Source of the DNA: Solanum dulcamara
Taxonomy: Eukaryota > Streptophyta > Magnoliopsida > Solanales > Solanaceae
NCBI RefSeq assembly: GCF_947179165.1
Contig: NC_077245.1
Location: 41,285,286 to 41,349,285 of the forward strand
Length of the DNA stretch: 64,000 nt
Direction of reading: 5' to 3'
Position 1 is the stretch's first letter, and every line of letters begins with the position of its first letter. The translations under genes and the position numbers were made by a program. Positions 60,204 through 64,000 of this stretch are shown here, piece by piece. Below the pieces are notes generated by a model that made no database searches, was not told the DNA's origin, and saw nothing but the letters and a program-made list of their open reading frames with translations.

Positions 60204-63200
60204 TGTCATGACCCAATCCTGTAGGCCGTGATGGGTGCCAGAACTAGACATCTCTGTCTACCCTGACCAACTATACATAGTCTGTCCCCTGTTTATACTC
60301 AAAATACATCAATAGATAAGAAAACTTATAAGCCGACAAGGCTATTGTAACACATGGGGTCGTCTCATGATACATATATATGCAAGCCGACAAGGCCTCC
60401 ACGACATTGGGAACGCCCCCGATTATAAGTCATATCAGTACAGCCGTACATATCCGTACATACAGCTCATATACTACTCAAGCACAGCTCATATACAGCC
60501 CATGCACAACTCATATACAGCTTAGATACAGTCCATATACAATGTATATACAACTTATATACACATATGCTCTACACACAGACAACCCACATCTGTATCC
60601 ACAGATCTCTAAGAGTCAAAAGAACAGTAACATAAGGCGAGATAGGTCCCTCGCCATACCCGTGAACAAAACTTATATACATACATCAAGTTTAGTACCC
60701 AAAATTAGGCTCCAGCACAATAGAGCGTTGTTGGACCGCTGAGTGGGACTCCTACGCTGGCGGATCCCCAATCTGTGTACCTGCACCTGCAGGCATAAAA
60801 CACAGACCCCCGAGGAAAGGGGGGTCAGTACGACATATGGACTAAGTATGTAAAACGTAACATAATACGACTGGAGGTATATCCGAAATAGAGAAGCAGG
60901 GGAACAAATTATCAAACCAAAAACCTTTACCTGTACTCTGTGAATCACAAAAGCATGAATGCTCAAATTATACAATATAGCCGGCCCTTTCAGGGATCCG
61001 GTGAATCACATCTGTAGGACCATCATAGGCCCATTGCTATCACAACCTTATTGCAACACATCATCATCATATATATATATACGTACCCGACCCTCTAGTG
61101 AGGGCTCGGTGAACAATACAGTGAGTTGTACATGATAACAGACCCGGCCTAGGACTCAGTGAAAGAAGTGTTACAGTATACACGAGTAGAGTAGTGAGTA
61201 ACTATATGCAATTCAAATCATTATCAGAGACTCAAAAGAATAAGAAGGTTAAGCTTTTGTTTGAGGACCCGAGTAACGAAGTAGTCATCTCGAGCGTCCT
61301 CTAAATGCCATTATGGGCTGTCTCAAAAGTAATATCGGGGACCTTAGACATATTTTAACACAGGGCCAAATCATTTATGGAATCAAACATATAGTCTCGT
61401 GTAGTCTTTATGACTGGAAGCTTGTACATTTGGTACCTCTTTAATGTATAGAAGTTTCCAGGAAAATAGTTCAACTACTATCAGAGTTCGGTATTCAAAA
61501 GTAAACAGGAGATGCTAAGGATGGAGTTACCCCGGAGCTCAGATCATATTCAACTTGCAACTAAGACAAGGATATGACCAAAAGAAGAAAGAGAATAAGC
61601 TCTATATAGTGTGTACTTTCCCTCAGGTGATCTGCATATACATATTTCATACCCAGCCCATCATGGGGCTCGGTGAACCATTATGGCATCGTAATCTCAT
61701 TTTCATGTCAAATACATCTCAATGGAAAGGAGAGATAGCTTCTCACACACTACATTCTAACACATAGAAGCCCTACTAGGCAATACTTAATCTTTATAGG
61801 AACTCTAATACTGAACAGTGGATAGGGGTTATGAGGCGTACTTGGAATTTTGCGAATGGAATTATCCCCACACTTCATATACAATTCACTTAAGGCTAAA
61901 CATTGCCAAAAGGAAAGAAAGATAGATGTACGCACTTATACCAAAAAATGCCAAAAGAAAGTTCCACATACCTCTTATGGATTCCCCTTAATCGCGTTCA
62001 CGTCGTTGTCCTCGAAAACTATTTAACATGGAAGTAACGCAAGTATTAACAACCTTAGAATTCTCAGCAACTCAGACTACTCACGAGTATTCATAGAATT
62101 CATCCCCTCGCTCGCCTTCTCGACTAGTTTCTTAACTAGTTAAGGTGTTAACGGAAATCGGACAGCACCTCCCCTATAATGTGCCCTATACGAATTCCCA
62201 ACCATGTAGTTAACACCTGAAGACAACCAAAAATACAACCAGCAGCTCATATATATATAACATGACAACATTACACAATATATACTCCAAACGACGAGCC
62301 CGAAGTTACGATACCAAAAGAGGGTTTCTAGTTTCTATTTTGCGAAACCTTTAACCGTACGAAGCGGGGGGTCGTGTGGATGTAACCAGCAGACCCCCCT
62401 CCTCATTTATAGCACTTTTAGACACTTCAACATGCCACAACACAACCAGAAGCAGCCCCCACATGCACAACACCTTATTTCGACAACAATTTAACTATAA
62501 CGATTCCGATTTAGTTTATTTTGAATGTCAAACTTTTCCTGACTTTTTCCCAAATTACAGCAGTCAAAAAGGTGTGTAATACACCCCATAAAAACATCAT
62601 AAAATTCAAGTTAGAGGGGAAGACCTTACCTTTCCCGAAATTGGCTAGAACTTGCCGAAATCGCGCCTCAGAACTCTTTTTTAGCGCGCTAAATCGTCGT
62701 GGCTGCTTGCTGTCCATTTTTTTTGCTGAACCAAACTCTAGTTTTATACTAATAATACTTCCATATCATTGTGGTATACACTAAATAATTAATTTACGGA
62801 ACGAAATCAGAACTTACCTTATTTTTCTCTCAAGCCGTCGCAATTTTCTCTCTAGACTAGGGTTTGTTCATCTATTTTTGGTTGCTGCAAATTTGATGAA
62901 TAAAAGTTAAAGTTTATGATACATATACCTACATATATGTAGTCTTAGGGTGTAACACATGTCAGCCCCAAGAGGTGACATGTGTCCAAACCCTATTGTG
63001 CCACCGCATCTACATGCTGAAGGATGGGCTTCCACGTGGTAGTGGGGCCCACCTCCCCCAAGCAGGTGGGTCACCTACTTGTCCCCAAGCAGGTGGTTCA
63101 CCTGCTTGCTTAGGTGCTGCCATGTGTCACCCTCCCATTGGTCGCCCCACATAATTTTTTTCCCTCCTCGTGGGTTCGTAATCTCATCTTATTTTAAGAG

Positions 63201-63483
63201 CCTATGTCATCCGTGCTACGCAAGCTTGGTATATACTCAAATAGCTTAAGTATGTAAAACTTCTAAGTTAGGTGCATACGTAAGCAAATCGAGTCCTACG
63301 ACTCATCACTTGGCCTCCAACTCCCTCCGACTTCTCTTGACCCTATTTCCAACTTCCCCTACCATGGGGTGTCATATTCTCCATTCTTAGAGTTGTTCAA
63401 TATGGTCGTAACTTAAGTGGCTCACATACTAGCTTCTAAGTAACTTAAGGAACCTTCTGAGTTCAAAGATGTGGGGTGTAACA
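60204..63483 (-). repeat. 5' LTR of the Tekay-like element
   Basis: 3280 bp, TGTCATGACC to TGTAACA on plus. It is collinear with the left LTR, including the short-repeat patch at 60460-60560. Confidence 0.9.
62930..63130 (-). promoter_or_regulatory. U3 promoter block of the Tekay 5' LTR
   Basis: In the sense (minus) direction there is a CACGTG at 63033-63038, upstream of which lie two hairpins: 63086-63108 with perfect 10-bp arms CAAGCAGGTG/CACCTGCTTG, and 63060-63081 with one mismatch. An ACATATATGT box near 62928-62940 follows downstream. Fewer intact CACGTG cores remain than in the LARD LTRs; others have drifted to CACATG or CATGTG. Confidence 0.55.
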
Positions 63484-63488
63484 CTTAC
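63484..63488. other. Right target-site duplication CTTAC
   Basis: Direct repeat of 51758-51762 immediately after the LTR end TGTAACA. Confidence 0.9.
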
Positions 63489-64000
63489 GTAGCACGGATT
63501 ACATAGACTCTTAAAATATGATGAGATTATGAACCCATGAGGAAGAGAAGAGAAGGACACATGGCAGCCTAGAAAGGCGACACGTGGCAGCACCTCAAGC
63601 AAGCAGGTGACCCACCTGCTTGGGGTCAAGTAGGTGACCCACCTACTTGGGGTGGGCCCCACTAAGGAAACGTGGCAGCCCTTCATTGGTTGCATGGTTG
63701 AGGTGGCCCAATAAGGGCTTGAAACGTGTCACCCTTAGGGGCTGACACATGTCACCTCCTAATGGAAAGTATATGCAGTTCATTTGATGACTAAGTCATC
63801 ATATGTTAATCTTTTCCAAGTTAGAAAGTGAGAGAGAGCCAAGGGAAAACTCTAAGGGCTAAGAGAGAGCACCTACGACCAAGGCCAAGAATTCAAGGTA
63901 AGTTCTAATTTTTTGCCATGAATTAATTATCTACGGTATTCCTCAACCACATGGAGGTGTATATATGTATCTTACGATGCCTACGGAACCATACCTTCAG
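63489..64000 (+). repeat. LTR continuation after the Tekay insertion
   Basis: It resumes the LTR begun at 51497. It has two perfect 10-bp-arm hairpins at about 63601-63645 (CAAGCAGGTG/CACCTGCTTG, then CAAGTAGGTG/CACCTACTTG), GGCCCAATAAGGGC at about 63704, ACGTG motifs, and a leader with AGAGAGAGC phrases and CAAGGTAAG. It runs off the window. Confidence 0.8.

Larger units (their letters stand above)
51763..63483 (-). mobile_element. Near-complete Tekay/Del-like Ty3-gypsy retrotransposon
   Basis: The element is 11,721 bp with LTRs of 3285 and 3280 bp, a 5156 bp interior, a polypurine tract, a primer-binding site and a perfect CTTAC duplication. On the minus strand the order is gag, protease, RT, RNase H, integrase and a C-terminal chromodomain, the plan of Tekay/Del chromoviruses, which are also known for long LTRs. 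Catalytic residues of protease, RT and integrase are present, but many stops and shifts interrupt the frame, so it is not autonomous now. Two short LTR stretches compared by eye differ at roughly 5-9% of positions, pointing to an old insertion. Confidence 0.92.

Noticed and set aside
1..64000. CRISPR arrays, bacterial operons, riboswitches or tRNA genes
   Set aside because: Nothing in the sequence supports them; the content is plant nuclear repeat DNA. The minisatellites lack spacer structure, and the tRNA-related strings are retrotransposon primer sites.

Overview
This window looks like intergenic heterochromatin from a flowering plant, most likely a dicot of the nightshade family (Solanaceae). 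That assignment rests on remembered repeat style: very long LTRs opening TGTCACGACCC, Tekay/Del-type polyproteins, and TGGTATCAGAGC primer-binding sites. I find no intact host protein gene. Almost every base belongs to nested, mostly dead LTR retrotransposons; the short open reading frames are retrotransposon relics or chance.

Layout. 1-1683: non-coding LTR-like relic. 1684-2500: end of a CACTA DNA transposon. 2501-8856: gypsy LTR pieces in both orientations plus an integrase relic. 8857-16050: LTR pieces of the dominant family in both orientations, two minisatellites and a second integrase relic. 16051-26337: a non-autonomous element with ~3.1-3.5 kb LTRs and a 3.6 kb internal region (LARD-like). 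26338-26793: LTR tail. 26794-32519: a decayed gypsy element with gag, protease, RT, RNase H and part of integrase. 32520-39767: a second LARD-like element with its 3' LTR truncated. 39768-44045: an LTR fragment split by a solo LTR (40273-43608, target duplication GCTAG). 44046-49817: an acidic reading frame, then a decayed Tat/Ogre-like element. 49818-51762 and 63489-64000: further LTR pieces. 51763-63483: an almost complete Tekay-like element (11.7 kb, target duplication CTTAC), with gag-protease-RT-RNase H-integrase-chromodomain all on the minus strand.

How the parts relate. The full Tekay-like element and the two LARD-like elements share LTR ends (TGTTACACC...TGACA on the sense strand), the primer-binding site, the polypurine tract, a hairpin beside that tract and the U3 promoter style (G-box cores plus small hairpins). 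This suggests the Tekay proteins mobilised the LARDs in trans.

The most unusual content is a 5S ribosomal RNA-like sequence inside both LARD-like elements (20974-21100 and 34012-34135), antisense to the retrotransposon, with much of the pol III internal promoter recognisable. Both LARDs also carry an unidentified coding relic. All similarity statements come from reading the sequence by eye; no alignment program or database was used.
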